Assembly: GCA_037367405.1 (NCBI GenBank)
Contig: JAZKJV010009624.1
Span: 62,001-126,000, forward strand
DNA from: Ottelia alismoides
Taxonomy: Eukaryota > Streptophyta > Magnoliopsida > Alismatales > Hydrocharitaceae
DNA length: 64,000 nucleotides
Direction: 5' to 3'
Shown here: piece after piece, positions 45,199 to 57,837 of the stretch
How positions within the stretch are numbered: the first letter of the stretch is position 1
How the letters are laid out: each line of letters opens with the position of its first letter
Program-made: the position numbers and the translations under genes
Notes under the pieces: generated by a model
What the model was told of the DNA's origin: nothing
Database searches by the model: none
Seen by the model: the letters and a program-made list of their open reading frames with translations, nothing else

Positions 45199-47934
45199 TT
45201 AAAGCACCTTCTGTGCTGTCCTTTTTCCAGAATGATGTCCTCCTGCCTCAAGCTTGTGGCAATATGTGAGGACGCTTTGCTGCTCTTCTTGAGGAATGCA
45301 CCTCCTCCAGATACTATCCCCTTCTTCATGATAAAGGACGGGATCCTCCCAATGATAAAACTTGGCCTTAGCTAGGAAGGTCTCAAGTTTCTGCCTGGGC
45401 CAACCCTGAGGGACTGTCTTGGCAACAAGATAGTTTACAAAGTCAGCATACCATGGGAGTGAGGTGACAGCCAAGATCGCCTCATCTGGAAATGTCTCTG
45501 AGATAGGTGCGCTGGGCTCAGATTCCTCAAGATTCTCCAATCTGGAGAGATGATCCGCCACCACATTCTTGACTCCAGGCTTGTCCTTAATTTCAATATC
45601 AAATTCCTGGAGTAGAAGGATCCATCTGGTGAGACGTGCTTTGGCATCCTTCTTAGCCATTAAGTACCGGATGGCGGTATGATCAGTGTAAATGGTTACT
45701 CTAGATCCGAGAATATATGATCGATACTTATCAAGAGCGAACACTACGGCCAGCATCTCTTTCTCAGTCACTGTGTAATTCCGCTGCGCGGCATCCAAAG
45801 TCCGGCTGGCGTAGTGAATGGCAAATGGTAAACCATCCCTCCTCTGTCCGAGCACTGCCCCAACGGCAAAATCTGAAGCATCCGTCATGATCTCGAATGG
45901 GAGAGACCAATCAGGTGGCTGAAGGACAGGAGCTGAAACAACCATGTTCTTGAGAGTCTCAAATGATTCAAGACACTTATCATTAACAATAAACTCGGTG
46001 TCTTTGGTCAGCAAGTCAGTGAGCGGTCGGGCAATTCGACTGAAGTCCTGAATGAACCGTCGGTAGAAACCGACATGCCCCAGAAAAGACCGTAACTGAC
46101 GCAGATTGGACGGCGGATTGAGTTTTCTGATGATGTCCACCTTAGCCGGATCGACCTCCATGCCCCTGTTGGAGACGATATGACCAAGGACCGTCCCTTG
46201 AGTCATCATGAAATGACTCTTCTCCCAGGATAAAACAAGGTTAACCTCAATGCAGCGCTTGAGCACACGGTCTAGGCAGTCAAGACAAGCGTCGAACCCG
46301 TCGCCGTAGACCGAGAAGTCATCCATGAAGACCTCTAAACAGTCACCCACCATGTCCGAGAATATGGACAACATGCACCTTTGGAATGTCGCCGGAGCGT
46401 TACATAGACCAAAGGGCATCCGTCTGAAAGCATAAGTCCCAAACGGACAGGTGAATGTCGTTTTCTCCTGGTCTTCGGGCGCAATGGCCACTTGATTGTA
46501 TCCAGAGTACCCATCAAGAAAGCAGTAATGACTCTTCCCGGCTAACCGCTCGATAATCTGATCAATGAATGGTAGCGGGAAGTGATCCTTCTTGGTGGCC
46601 TCATTCAGTCGTCTGTAGTCCACACAGACCCTCCAAGAAGTTGGTACTCTGGTAGCGATCTCCTCTCCAGACTCATTGACAATTGTAGTGATACCCGTCT
46701 TCTTGGGTACCACATGTAACGGACTTACCCATTTGGAGTCGGAGATGGGATAGATGAAATCGGCGCTCCACCACTTGGAAATTTCTTTCATAACTACGTC
46801 TCGAAGATTCGGGTTCAGCCGTCGTTGGAACTCACGCGACGGCTTAGCGTTATCCTCAAGATAGATGTGGTGAGAGCAAAGATTTGGGCTCAGCCCCTGG
46901 AGATCAGCTATGCTCCAACCGATTGCCTTGCGGTTTCTTTCAAGAACCTCCATCAGACGAGATTCTTGCTCTCCAGTCAAATCTGCTGAGATAATGACTG
47001 GGTACATTTCTGGCTCACCTGCAAGGAATCTGTACTTCATCGACTGCGGCAGAGGTTTCCGTTCTGGACAACTGGGAGGTGGCAGATCTGGCTTCTGATA
47101 TGTCTGTGTAAATGCTACCAGGTCTGCATGGGAGAACTCTCGCTCTGCATGAATTTCTGACGAAGGGCGGCCTGCTGAATCATCTATAAACTGGACTGGC
47201 TCGCACTCTGTCATGGCTGTCGGCTCAGAAGGAATCAGACAAGGCAAATAATCATCAAAGTCATCCCAGTCAATGTCTGAATCCGAGGGATCTGAAGAAG
47301 ATGAGCAAGAATGGAACTCATCTGCACCACTCATCACAACACTGTCAGCTTCAGATGTATCCTCCTCCAGGGATGTGCTCTCCCGGCTCTCGACTGCCAT
47401 GAGCTTGAGATATAGTGAATCTGTAGGCAAGGCGAGGGTCGGTGCTACAGGATCTTTCCAATTGGATTCATCATCAGTCATCTCAAAATCACAGACCTGG
47501 TGGATGTCTAGCTCCTCCTCTGTCATCTGCGCTGCTTCGCTGGACTGCTCGGAGCACTCTAACTCTCTAGCTCTGATTTCTTCGATCATCTCGATTTGTA
47601 TGGTTTCGCCCTCTACGCGAAAACATACCTTCCCACTATCATGGTCGGTCACCGCCTTGGCTGTGGCCAAGAATGAACGTCCGAGAATGATGGGGGCATC
47701 AGTTACCGACTCAGGGATCTCCATGTCCAACACCACGAAGTCCACGGGGAATTTCAGGCCCTGAATGGTAACGACCACGTCTTTCAATAACCCCTTCGGC
47801 CTCTTAATCGACCTATCAGCAAACTGAAGGACCGTTCTGCTTCGAAGAAGAGGGCCAAACTCGAACTGTTTGAGTAAGGTTGCCGGAAGAAGGTTAATTG
47901 AAGAGCCGCTGTCTAATAGAGTACGATCAAACTG
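45199..47934 (-). pseudogene. Athila protease - reverse transcriptase - RNase H
   Basis: The frame opens after a TAG stop (47935-47937). The protease active site [10 protein letters not shown] lies about 10 codons in, followed by a long acidic linker ([16 protein letters not shown]). RT has [33 protein letters not shown] and catalytic FMDDFSVYG. RNase H has [27 protein letters not shown] and [11 protein letters not shown]. The frame ends in [14 protein letters not shown], the start of the integrase zinc finger. About 860 codons from the first Met are open, showing little decay. Confidence 0.93.
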
Positions 47935-50184
47935 CTACTCCTGAATCTCGCATCTGACATAGGGAGCTCCTGCGTCTGGTCGCTTGGCTGGCAGCTTGTT
48001 CTGGATGATGCAACATGTGTCATGAGTGAGCATATGGATTTGATCTCTGTACCTCTTCTTCCTTCGGACAGTAGTTGTTTCTTTCAAATTCTTCTTGAAG
48101 AAGGGGATATGCTCAAATGCTTCTCGTAGAGTCAGTTGGATATGAAATCTGTCAATCATTTCATTGCCAAACTCTACCTGCTGGTTCTTTTTTGGATTTT
48201 CCTTTTTGTTCCCTTTCGCTCGGTGGAGTGCGTCGGGAAAGGGGATGGTAGGGGCCTCCTCAGATGGAGGACTAGGAATCGGTCCCTGTGCATGTGAAGA
48301 CGGAGAATCCATACAATAATCATCATTCACCACATATGGATCTGCAATCTGAACAGAAACCTTTCCTTTATTCATATTTTTGTTTTTGTTTTTGTTCCCA
48401 CAGTCTCTAGGTACAAAATGTGGTAACATCACAGTTGGTGGCTCAACAAAAGTAGATGTGGTGGCTTCAGCACCACCACTAGCACCGGTCTTCGCGGCAT
48501 CAGCACCGCGCTCTGATTCCTCATCCAAAATGGTGGCTTCAGCACCACCGTCTGCATCTGGTATCACGACGGCATCAGTACCGTCGTCCTGGACTCTATC
48601 ATTGGTGGCATCAGCACCACCGTCTTCAACATCATCATTAGCGGCATCAGCACTGCTCCTCTGCTCCTCTGGCGCTCCTGATCCTGCATCTGGCTGTCGC
48701 TCAGAAGAGGCGCCGCCGGCTGGCATCCTACCGCTCCTAGTAGTAACAAAATCAGCATCATAATAGGAATAAGACTTGTCACTCAAATAATCACTAGGAG
48801 AGGTATCCTCTGTGAACTCTACCTGCTCAGATTTTCTTTTTAGATTGTTAGGGTTAGGTTCGATCTGAGCGGGTATGGCGGCCTTGCCTTTCATGATGTC
48901 TCTCATCTCCTGCCGGAATTCATCCATCTCTTGCCTGAAAGAAGCTCGTTGTTCAGATAGCAAGCGGGAAAGATCATCAAGGGCCGGGTTCTCAAAGGCT
49001 GGACCCTGAGAACCGGATGTCTGTCCCTGCTGGAAATGGGGCTGCTGCTGCTGGTGTTGCTGATGATACTGGGGGGAAGGCTGGTGGTAAGACTGCTGAG
49101 GCGGTCGTCGCGGCCTCCACTGCTGTCCCTGATAGGAGGGACGAGGACCATTCTGATACTGAGATGTCTGGGCATACTGGGGCTGCTGGTTGTGCTGCTG
49201 TGGCTGGTTGTTCTGCTGTCCTTGAGCAGGAGGGTGCTGTTGGGATGAGGATCCACCATTGCCCCAACGGAATCCGGGGTGATCCCTACGAATTGCGGGC
49301 TGAGGGTACCGGTCGTACCAAATCCCGTTGACTTCCATCAACGGTTCCTGCTCGAAGGAGGGAGGAGGAAGAACTGCCAGTGGCTGCTCCGGCTGATAGA
49401 CCACCATCTGCGTGTCCTGAGATGGTGGTTGCCCTGGATGGTACTGCAGCAATGGAACCGGCTCCGCCTGGATATGGTTTACCTGGCGGTATGAGGTGGA
49501 GGCCTGGTTGTGATTGCTGCTGCTGGAAGCAACCTGTGACCTGGGAGGCTGTTGGGAATGGGCATGTGCCTCCTGAATACATAGAATTTGAGTCTTCAGG
49601 TCACTCATGGTTTTGGTGAGAAGGTCCATCTGGGCAAGACCTTGGTTCTGCTTCTTCTCAAGGATCTCCATGCGGTCCAACTTTTCACTAATTATGCCCA
49701 TGTCGGCTGCTGCTGATTCGGCTTGGGCTGCGGCTACCGACGTTGTATTGGGACCGGCATCGATGCGTGCGATCCTCTGGAATGATCCTGCTCCTTGCGG
49801 GGGCTTCTGCTGTGTATAGACACGGGCCTGGGCCATTACAGTAGAGTTTTCAGCCATGCCTTCGTAGATGGCCCAGACGTCGTCTTCCCCCTTGGAGAAA
49901 TAGGACCCACCGCAAGAGGCGTTCACTAGCCCTTGCAGCTCCGGTGTCAGCCCACAGAAGAAACTCTGCACCAAGTTGGGCTTGGATATATCGTGATGTG
50001 GACACCGGTCAATGAGCTCTCTGAATCGATCCCATGCTTCGTGGAACTGTTCATTTGGGATCATGACGAAGTTGCTGATCATGGCTCGAGCTGCGTTGGT
50101 CCGGCCGAGAGGATAGTATTTCTTCAAATATGCGGTCCGGAGATCTGCCCAAGTGTCGACGAATCGCCAAGATGCTTGAGCCAA
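47935..50184 (-). pseudogene. Athila gag, main part
   Basis: Opens with TWADLRTAYLKKYYPLGRTN and FHEAWDRFRELIDRCPHH, the retrotransposon gag core. A coiled-coil stretch (MEILEKKQNQGLAQMDLLTK), Gln/Pro-rich sequence and a basic NKNKNKNMNKGK stretch follow. Near the end are Asp/Ala-rich imperfect repeats (GGADATND, DDGTDA). No CCHC knuckle is visible. It ends at a TAG directly before the protease, in the same frame as pol. The N-terminal part is in another frame upstream. Confidence 0.85.
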
Positions 50185-51014
50185 TATGCGGCTCTATCAA
50201 CCAATGAAAATGGGAAGGCGATCATCTTGATGGTGTCCTCGGTCATCATCCGATCATGGATGGTACTGCAAATCATCTCAAATTCCTGGAGGTGGAGGTG
50301 CGGCTCTTCGGTCGGCAACCCGTGAAACTTGGGTAGCAGCTGAATCGTGTGGGGCCGAAGCTCGAAATCTCCGTGAATAGGTGGAAGTCTGATCCATCGG
50401 TGAGTGAGGGATGCAGCTGGGTTATGCAGTTCCCTCATGATGGTCTGTGGCGGTCGCTCGCCGTCTGGATCGGCTCCTCCTGCATCAGGTCCTCCTCCTC
50501 CACCACCTTCTCCGCCAGCTCGGTTCTCTCTCATCTGAGCTATCTCCCTCATAAGATCACCCATGAATGTACCCTGGTCACGGATCTGTCTCTGCATAGT
50601 CTCCAGGGATGCTAACAAGGAATTGTTGATGGCTGCCTGATCAAATAGGAATGGAGGGTGCTCATGATCATCTGCATGCTCGCCTCTGTCTGCCATGGCT
50701 GGATTTTCTGAAAAAGCAAAAGAGGCCATCTCAGGTGCTGTCGAATGAGCTGAACACTGTGATGCACTGAATTCTGACACTCTTGGACTGATGGAAGGAG
50801 AATAAGAAGGGTGGTCGAGGGGGAACAGGGTGGATGTAAACTCGGGCTCGGAGAGCGGACTCTCCGAGGTATTCCTAGATGAATAAGGAGGAGTGCTAGA
50901 TAGCGGTGCCGACAAGGTCGGCCTAAGAGATCTCCGTCCCATCATCTTGATTATTCGAGAAGAGTGGGGATAATGCAAGAGAAGAAGAAGATGATATGCA
51001 ACAAAATTGTGCAT
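50124..51014 (-). pseudogene. Athila gag, N-terminal part
   Basis: Contains TIMRELHNPAASLTHRWIRL, FELRPHTIQLLPKFHGLPTE and MIAFPFSLVDRAAYWLKHL, the start of the gag core. The frame must shift by one base near 50160 to join the main gag frame. The upstream Ser/Pro-rich section and start codon are uncertain: Met at 51014 or a later one such as MADRGEHADD. Confidence 0.8.
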
Positions 51015-52702
51015 AATTGTGCGGTGTTTTTGATCTTGACCTAAATAAATCTAGCAAGCAAACACAAAGCAGGGGTGGGTTCACCAACTCAACACGTGAA
51101 GCCGTGAAGGTTCGGCTTTTATCTTGTCAATTTTAGCTTGATTCAGGAATTTATCTTTTCACGAGTCCTTAGAACGCTACGCCTAAAGGAGAGAGAGTAC
51201 TGCTGGAAGAGTATCCCGTACTTGTCCTCCTCCTGTGTAACATGTAGCTTGCACTTTTTGAGGTCCTTGTAACCCTTCCTGGATCCCTACTCAGCCAAAG
51301 AATAAGAGAGGAAGCCACAAGGCGAAACCGATACTTCGGAACTCGCTCGCAACGGAATCACCCGTGAGCGTGCAAGAACCTACTCGGACGCAAGACGATG
51401 AGACAGACACCCCCGTGAAGGCGTGGCCTAGGCTCGATACTTCGGACAAGGTCGATGCTCTACACAATAGAGAGTCACCAATGTTGACCAAGCCCTACTC
51501 GTCCACGTACGATAGAAGCGCCAATACTTCGAAAATCCAGGCGATACACAAGGCAACCACAAGCTGGGTTTTTGGCTCTAATCCTTACGAAGCGCTCACC
51601 TCACTTGGAAGGAGACCTTCCCATGCAACCTGAATACAAGTGAGGGTGTTACTCTCCCCAAGCAATGAATCCAATTACCGATTTTATTTTTGGTCAAGTT
51701 TTCTTAGCAGTCCCTTTTTTAATTTTTTTGGTGTTATCGCTTCTTTTGAGTAGATTCAAACAAGCGCCTAACGATTTTTGTGTTTTCTTTATCCTACTTT
51801 GTCCAAAAACAGAGGGAGAGTAGAGTCGGAAAAGCCGTGCAAGTTGGCACAAAGATGGAAATCTCACCTTTGTGCCTAAATGATGGATGCCAAGTTAGAA
51901 GACTTACAGCGAATCCCAGCTCTCTCCATGCGGGATGCAAAGCAGAATTTTTAAACCTAATCTATATGCCGATATGCACAACGGAAATCGTCCTAGAACA
52001 GGCAACTGCTAGCGTGAAGAACCACAAGTCGGCCACTTATCTTTAACCTAAGAGTCCGGTCTTGGCTTACCCCTCCTCTTCTCGACACACTCGAGTTCAG
52101 GAGTAGCGCTTGATGGGGCTCGCTCACGGCACACGGGTTAAGAGATAAGGGGCTAACTGTTTAATATTTAACTAAGTCCAAATACGAGCTATAGGTACAT
52201 GCAAAGGTTATTAGTGTGTTTGGACCTAAGTTAATCGATCAAGCAGGCCTAAATCTAAGAGCTCAATCCACAAAAGAAAGTGAAAAATGAAAACAAAACC
52301 GGAAAATGACAAACGAGGAAAACTCGTCAAAAACCGCGGTGAGCCCCCAAGTGAACAAACACCTGGAAATTGAGCCCGGTAGTGTCCAAGTCCGAATGTA
52401 CCTGTATTATTACAAATTATAAAAGTCACTCTCTCACAGAAATAAAATGCAAGCTAGCTAATCACTGTCTCTCACTCCTCCCGCTCTCTCCTGCCGGCTT
52501 GACCTAAGAAGGCCGGCTCCGCTTCCCAAGGTTGCTCCGGTTCACCTAAGCGATCCGCCTCGCTCTGCGGTCCCTCGCAAGAAGATAAGAAAGGAAATGG
52601 TCAGATAGCTCAACAAGATATATCAAAACTGCAAGAGATAGAAAGTAAGGCTATGGTAGACAATCAACTCAACCATATAAAATGTGAACTACTCGCTGTT
52701 GC
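51015..52702 (-). other. Athila 5' leader (1.7 kb)
   Basis: Between primer site and gag. No coding motif on the sense strand. A leader this long is likely to carry packaging or upstream-ORF signals, but none is identifiable. Confidence 0.6.
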
Positions 52703-52720
52703 TCCCCGGCAACGGCGCCA
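52703..52720 (-). other. Athila primer binding site, tRNA-Asp type
   Basis: TGGCGCCGTTGCCGGGGA on the - strand, two bases inside the 5' LTR. It is complementary to the 3' end of plant tRNA-Asp as I recall it, the usual Athila primer. Confidence 0.9.
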
Positions 52721-52722
52721 TT

Positions 52723-55700
52723 TGATATTCTCGAAAATCGGTGTGGTTATATCAACTCACAAGGCGAGTCAATAGTCGGTGTTTGACCACACAAATCCCG
52801 AAATTAATCAACAATTAACCCACACTAAAGATCAATAAATTAGAACTAATGTGGAGTCAAAATTTATTTTTAACTCTGCACAAATGGTGTATAGTGACAA
52901 GTATGCAGAGAGTTCGAACACAGGGAGCAAGCAGGGTAATTCACACAAGTGTGCACAAGTGAGTGTGTGTGTGTGTGTGTGTGTGTGATGTGTCTACACT
53001 AAGCAAGCAAGGAAATTTTTGTGGGTTTTTAATTTTTTTATATTTTTTTAATTTAATTTTTAGTTTTGTATTTTGATTTTTAATTTTCTGATTTTTATAA
53101 TTTTATATTTTATATTTTTCTTTTTCTTTTTCTATATTGGAATTTAAAGACAATGGAATAAAAGACAAGATAAAATATTTATAAAACTAAGTAAAAATTA
53201 CCAAAAATTCAGAAATAAATTGTTTTTGAGATTTTTGTGGTTTTCTACTGTTTTTGTAATTTTTGGGGAATTTTCAAGGTGTTTTTGATATTTTTAATTA
53301 CTGAATTAAGGCAAAACAGTGGAAATAGGGCTGGCTGTGAATAAAATAGGATTTAAAAATAGCAACCAGTACTCAAAATTTTTCACACTAATTTTTCAAT
53401 AAAAAGGACAAAATAAGGAACAAACAGGAACTGAGTTTTTGATTTTTGGAGTTTTCTACTATTTTATATATTTTTTTGAAGTTTTTGAGTGTTTTTAAAT
53501 TTTTAGTGTTTTTCTTTTGAGATTTTTAGTGATTTTTGGACTGACACTAAAATAGAATAAAATAGACACTAGGTAATTTTTTTGGAATTTTTGGAGTTGT
53601 TTTAATATTTTTTTGGTATTTTCTAAACTGGACAGTGCACAAATAGCAAGTTTTTGATTTTTAATGAATATGAAAATCAAGTAAAATCAAAAACTAAATA
53701 TGTGGCGTTAAAGTACACATGTCCAGAAACTTAAGTTCAAAATTTGAGAAATTTTGGAGTTAAAATGATAAGTCAAATAATTAGAGCAAACATCCAAACA
53801 TCAAACAGTCCTGGCAGGGGTAAATGTGCAATATCTCAAACATCCGGGTGCAAACATGCAATTTCCACAAAAATATAGAACAGAATATTTAATTTCTAGC
53901 ACCAAAATGCAATTACAAAAGCCGTCTGGGCACACAAGAAATTTTTCCACCAGGGCGCGTGACTTGCACGCGCCTGGCGAGGACTGAAATGCAATATCTC
54001 AAACCCTGAGGGCCTACTTGCAAAATATCCAAAAAGCTTACACTTAATACGAAAGTTTCAGGACTAAAATAAAATACACAAACGACTGAGGGTGTCCTTG
54101 CAAAATTCCCACACCTCACGTGTACAGGTCACGTGAGGTGACGTGGCGAAGGACCAAAGTGCAAATAAACAAAGACTGGGGGTCTTTGTGCAAATATTAC
54201 AAAACTTTTACACTACAGACAACAGTTTAAATACTAAATATTAAATGCAAAAAGTGCGAGGGTTGGAATGCAATATACACTCGACGGCGGAAGATCGGAC
54301 GGTGGGATGAATCCCACTTATCCACGTGGCGTGTCCTGGGTCCGCGATACCCCTTCAGATTCGACGCCTCGGATTAGATCTCCGCGAGGAGATCGACGGC
54401 TTGATCGGACGGTCGTTGGAGAAGCTGGAGCTGCGGCTTGATCAGACGGCGGAGAAGCGAGGAGGAAGAACAGGGAAGAGCACCGGCGGAGGCGCACTTC
54501 CCCGACTCCGATCTCGCTCCTCAGGCGGTGGATGGGCTCCAAAATAGAGCTGCAGACTCCTGGGAGGTCACTCTATGGACTGGAGGGCTCTGATTCGTCG
54601 GAGAGGCTTCGAGGTGCTGGCGCGCAGGCGGTGGAGCTCTCAGCTCCAGGTATCTCCGGCGAAGGTCGCAAAATGCCTTCCAGGTGCGTTCGCTGCTCTT
54701 TGACCTGCAAGAAATGGTGAAAAGGTCCAGGGCAAATTGCCTGGATCTCGCGGAGGCGTGGGGATGCGTGATTGATGGATGGAGTGGCGCTGAAACCAAC
54801 TGCAGTCGGAGATAGCTCCGGCGAGGGGTGATTGGGCGAATCGACCCACTATTAGACCGAATGAAAGGGGGAAACGAAGCGCGAGATGATAACGAATGCA
54901 ATGCAAGCGAAAATAAAAGAAATAAAGCACAGCCTCAAGCCCAGGTCAGGCGAGGGAGGAGGTACCTCGACGGCGGTCGCCGGAGGTTGGAACACGCTCC
55001 AAACTTGGCTGGTTCACCGCCCTGACGAGCGCTCCACAGAGCTGTCACCTCCGGGATCTCCAAGCAAGGTCAAGGGGGAAAGTTTGGCTGGAATTTGCGG
55101 TTCGAATTCAAACGAAGGTCAAGGGGAGGCTTAAGTATGGTTGACGAGAGGGTGGAAAGAACGAGGTACCTGGCCTGATGCAGTGGTCTTCAGCCCAAGA
55201 TAGTGCTTGGGCGAGGGTCCTCGATCTTAGAGCTTCAAAAGTCGTGAAGAGTGGAAGACGAAAGGATGAAAGCGGCAGCCTCGAAAAAAATGGTAGATAT
55301 GGGTCAAAGACGGGTCTGACAAGGGCTACAGGATGTAGGCCAGACTGTTGACCTAGGTCAACAGTCCTGGCCTCCTGGTTGGTCCACGTGGACCAACCAG
55401 GAAAAACCCTGGAAAAATATGTTACTAATTCAATTTAAAATACTAAATGGTCGAATTAATTAAAAGTTATAAAATAAAAAAATGCTCAAAATTTTATGTA
55501 GTATTTTATTCTGATTTTTATTTATTTTTATGACTTATATTTTTACAAGTTACCATTTTAACCCTATATAGGTATAATACCTATGTATTTTAATATTTTA
55601 TTTAGGTATTTTATTTTTTTTATTATTGTTATTTAGTATTTTATAAAATTATAACATACTTTTATATACATAAATATATTTTTATTTTATTTTTCTGATT

Positions 55701-56555
55701 TGTTTTGTATATTTAATAAAATACAAGTGTATTGTATATAGGTATAAGTGTATGTATAATACCTATGTAGTCTTTGTACAAGTATATTTTTATTTTTATT
55801 TTTTCTTTGTTTTTTATTTCAATTTTAATGCACATATATTATAAGTAATATTTACAAAATTATAAACATATAGAAAATATAAAAATAATGAATAAATAAT
55901 AAATTGAATATTTTATTATGTAAGAGTATACAATGAGGGTCCAAAACTCAACTTTCAAACCGCAGCTCCGCCAAATGCGAAACCACCGCCATTGGATAGA
56001 TTATTTTATTCTATATACAATTAAAGGTGAGTTCGATGCATTTGGAGTTGTCGTTTGTGAGATACGTGTCTGGGAAGTTGGGATTTTGGATTTTTATTCA
56101 GACCATAACTTTTTATCTGTACATTATTTTTCGGTGAAATCAATTTTATATTTTTCTTTATGATATTATCTACAACTTTCATGTACAAAGTTTCTTTATT
56201 TGATGCATAAAAAGTGGGACCAAAAATAGGTCCCAAAATGAATAAAGAATGAATAAAAGTATAGGTGTTTTATCTGTATTTCTGACCTTATCTCCCCCTA
56301 CTTTATTCCTTGTCGACCTATTCATCAAGATGCCTAGGTCTCGGGGGTTTTGGGTCATAAAATATTTACAATATTTTATTCTTTTTCTTTTCTTTATTTA
56401 TTCTATAATTTTGGCCTTAATTACAGTGATTTATACACTATTGTGATGCACATGCATGGATGCTAAGATGGAGATTTTAATGCTATTTACAGGCATTTGC
56501 TAGGGTTTTTGGTGCCAAAATGATAGAATAAAGATGATGAAATGTGGGTTCATCA
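52723..56555 (-). repeat. Right (5') LTR of the Athila element
   Basis: Nearly identical to the left LTR. Differences include a longer TG microsatellite at about 52962-52987 and loss of 12 bp near 54400. Drives transcription of the element leftward. Confidence 0.95.
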
Positions 56556-56567
56556 CCTCTCTAAGAT

Positions 56568-57487
56568 TGTTGGTAACAATTCCATTAAAGCATACATTAA
56601 CTGGTAAATTCCATGATCAATACGAATTAATGCATTACTGATTACCAAGATTAAAAACATGCATATCCGATGGATATAGGAATTACAAAATACACGCAGG
56701 AATCAAAATAATCATTTGTAAATCATATTAGGGTGAGATTCTTGAAAGGCAATGCAATAAACAAGTTACGACAAACAAAATAGTAAATAGATCACATAAG
56801 AGATCACCAAAGTGTCCATGAAATGTACTATATTATAGAAGATATTGCTCTCACAATACCAATGCGAAGGATACTGACGATCCACTCCCATGATACAACG
56901 GTACACGATCTGTGTCCGCGCATACTAACGAGATCATCCTTGAAAGTACCTCATAGAACTTGGAACCGAGAAGAAGAAGAAGAAGAAACACATGTCGTAG
57001 ATGCGGTGAGGAAAACAGAGAGCAAATGCATCGGGAGAGTTTTCTTACGAGTGAATTAAACGACGTCCAGGGGGAGGGTATAAGAATACCTAGGGTGTGG
57101 CTTCTCACCTTCTGAAAATACCTCACAACGAACGCCTCTTCAGATTCTGATATCCGAGATCCGAATTGACTCTCCCTAGCCGAGATCGAGCCCGAGCCGG
57201 TGCTGGAGACGGAGTGAAGTGGAACGTATGTGTGGTCCTCCGTTCCTACTCTCTACTATTGCTACAAGAGCTTGTGGTGTGAACCCATATATAAGCCCAC
57301 CAAAAGTTAATAAACACTAGATGTAGTACTAAACTTCCATCCAAGCCCCCACTTTATTTCAAATTTATGAATTCCTAACTTTCCCTCCAAGGTCATTTGA
57401 TTTTCCAATTGAGACTAAATTAAAATCCAATGTAATTGCATAGATTTATCAAATTAAAACCTAATTATTTTAACTTTGAATACAACA
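56568..57487 (-). repeat. Right (5') LTR of the old Copia element
   Basis: Partner of 32160-33170, shorter by about 90 bp through deletions. Only 12 bases separate it from the Athila element. Confidence 0.82.
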
Positions 57488-57504
57488 TCAGCCGCATGAA
57501 AAAA

Positions 57505-57762
57505 AGTACATTTTTTATGCTTGTGCACTATGAGATTTTACAATTATATTTATGTCCGTTCCTTTTTGTAATAACACTTGTGCCCCTACATTCTTACAAA
57601 ATTCACAGTTATGTCCTTTTATAACTACACATGCCCCGTTACCTTAACGGAACGACATAACTATGAACTTTGTAAGAATCTGAGGCCACAAGTGTTATTG
57701 TAAAAAGATAAGCGTATAATTATAATTACAAAATCTCGGAAGGGTACAAGTTATTTACAAGG
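57505..57762. repeat. Foldback MITE with about 90-bp arms
   Basis: The left arm reads GAGATTTTACAATTATA ... GTAATAACACTTGTGCCCC ... TTCTTACAAAATTCACAGTT. The right arm is the imperfect reverse complement (AACTATGAACTTTGTAAGAA ... CACAAGTGTTATTGTAA ... AATTACAAAATCTC). The central loop carries CGTTACCTTAACGGAACG. Confidence 0.75.
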
Positions 57763-57837
57763 ATAAAGAGTCTTGATGGAAGCATTATTTCCTCAGCTTT
57801 TCAATGGGGAGAGATCATTATGGAAGATTGTTGAGCA

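Larger units (their letters stand above)
37781..56555 (-). mobile_element. Young Athila-type Ty3/Gypsy LTR retrotransposon (18.8 kb)
   Basis: LTRs of 3834 and 3833 bp, TG...CA ended, TSD CCTCT (37776-37780 and 56556-56560). The primer site is a perfect match to what I recall of plant tRNA-Asp, as in Athila elements. The purine tract GTATAGGGGGA is at the 3' LTR. Gag, protease-RT-RNaseH and integrase follow in Gypsy order, with the RT box FMDDFSVYG typical of Athila. By eye there are roughly two dozen base changes between LTRs plus a 12-bp indel, under 1%. One frameshift and two stops interrupt the coding region. It sits in the leader of the old Copia element. Confidence 0.96.
32160..57487 (-). 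mobile_element. Old Copia LTR retrotransposon, split by the Athila element
   Basis: The left LTR begins TGTTAGGTAACGG and ends GAATACAACA. The right LTR begins TGTTGGTAAC and ends with the same GAATACAACA. The flanks are TCAGG (32155-32159) and TCAGC (57488-57492), a TSD with one change. A purine tract ATGGGGGAT borders the left LTR. The - strand carries decayed gag, knuckle, integrase and RT in Copia order. The LTRs differ much more than those of the Athila element, in keeping with the nesting order. Confidence 0.85.

Noticed and set aside
48380..49619. Many + strand open frames across the Athila gag
   Set aside because: Antisense shadows of the GC-rich, Gln/Ala-rich gag coding sequence.
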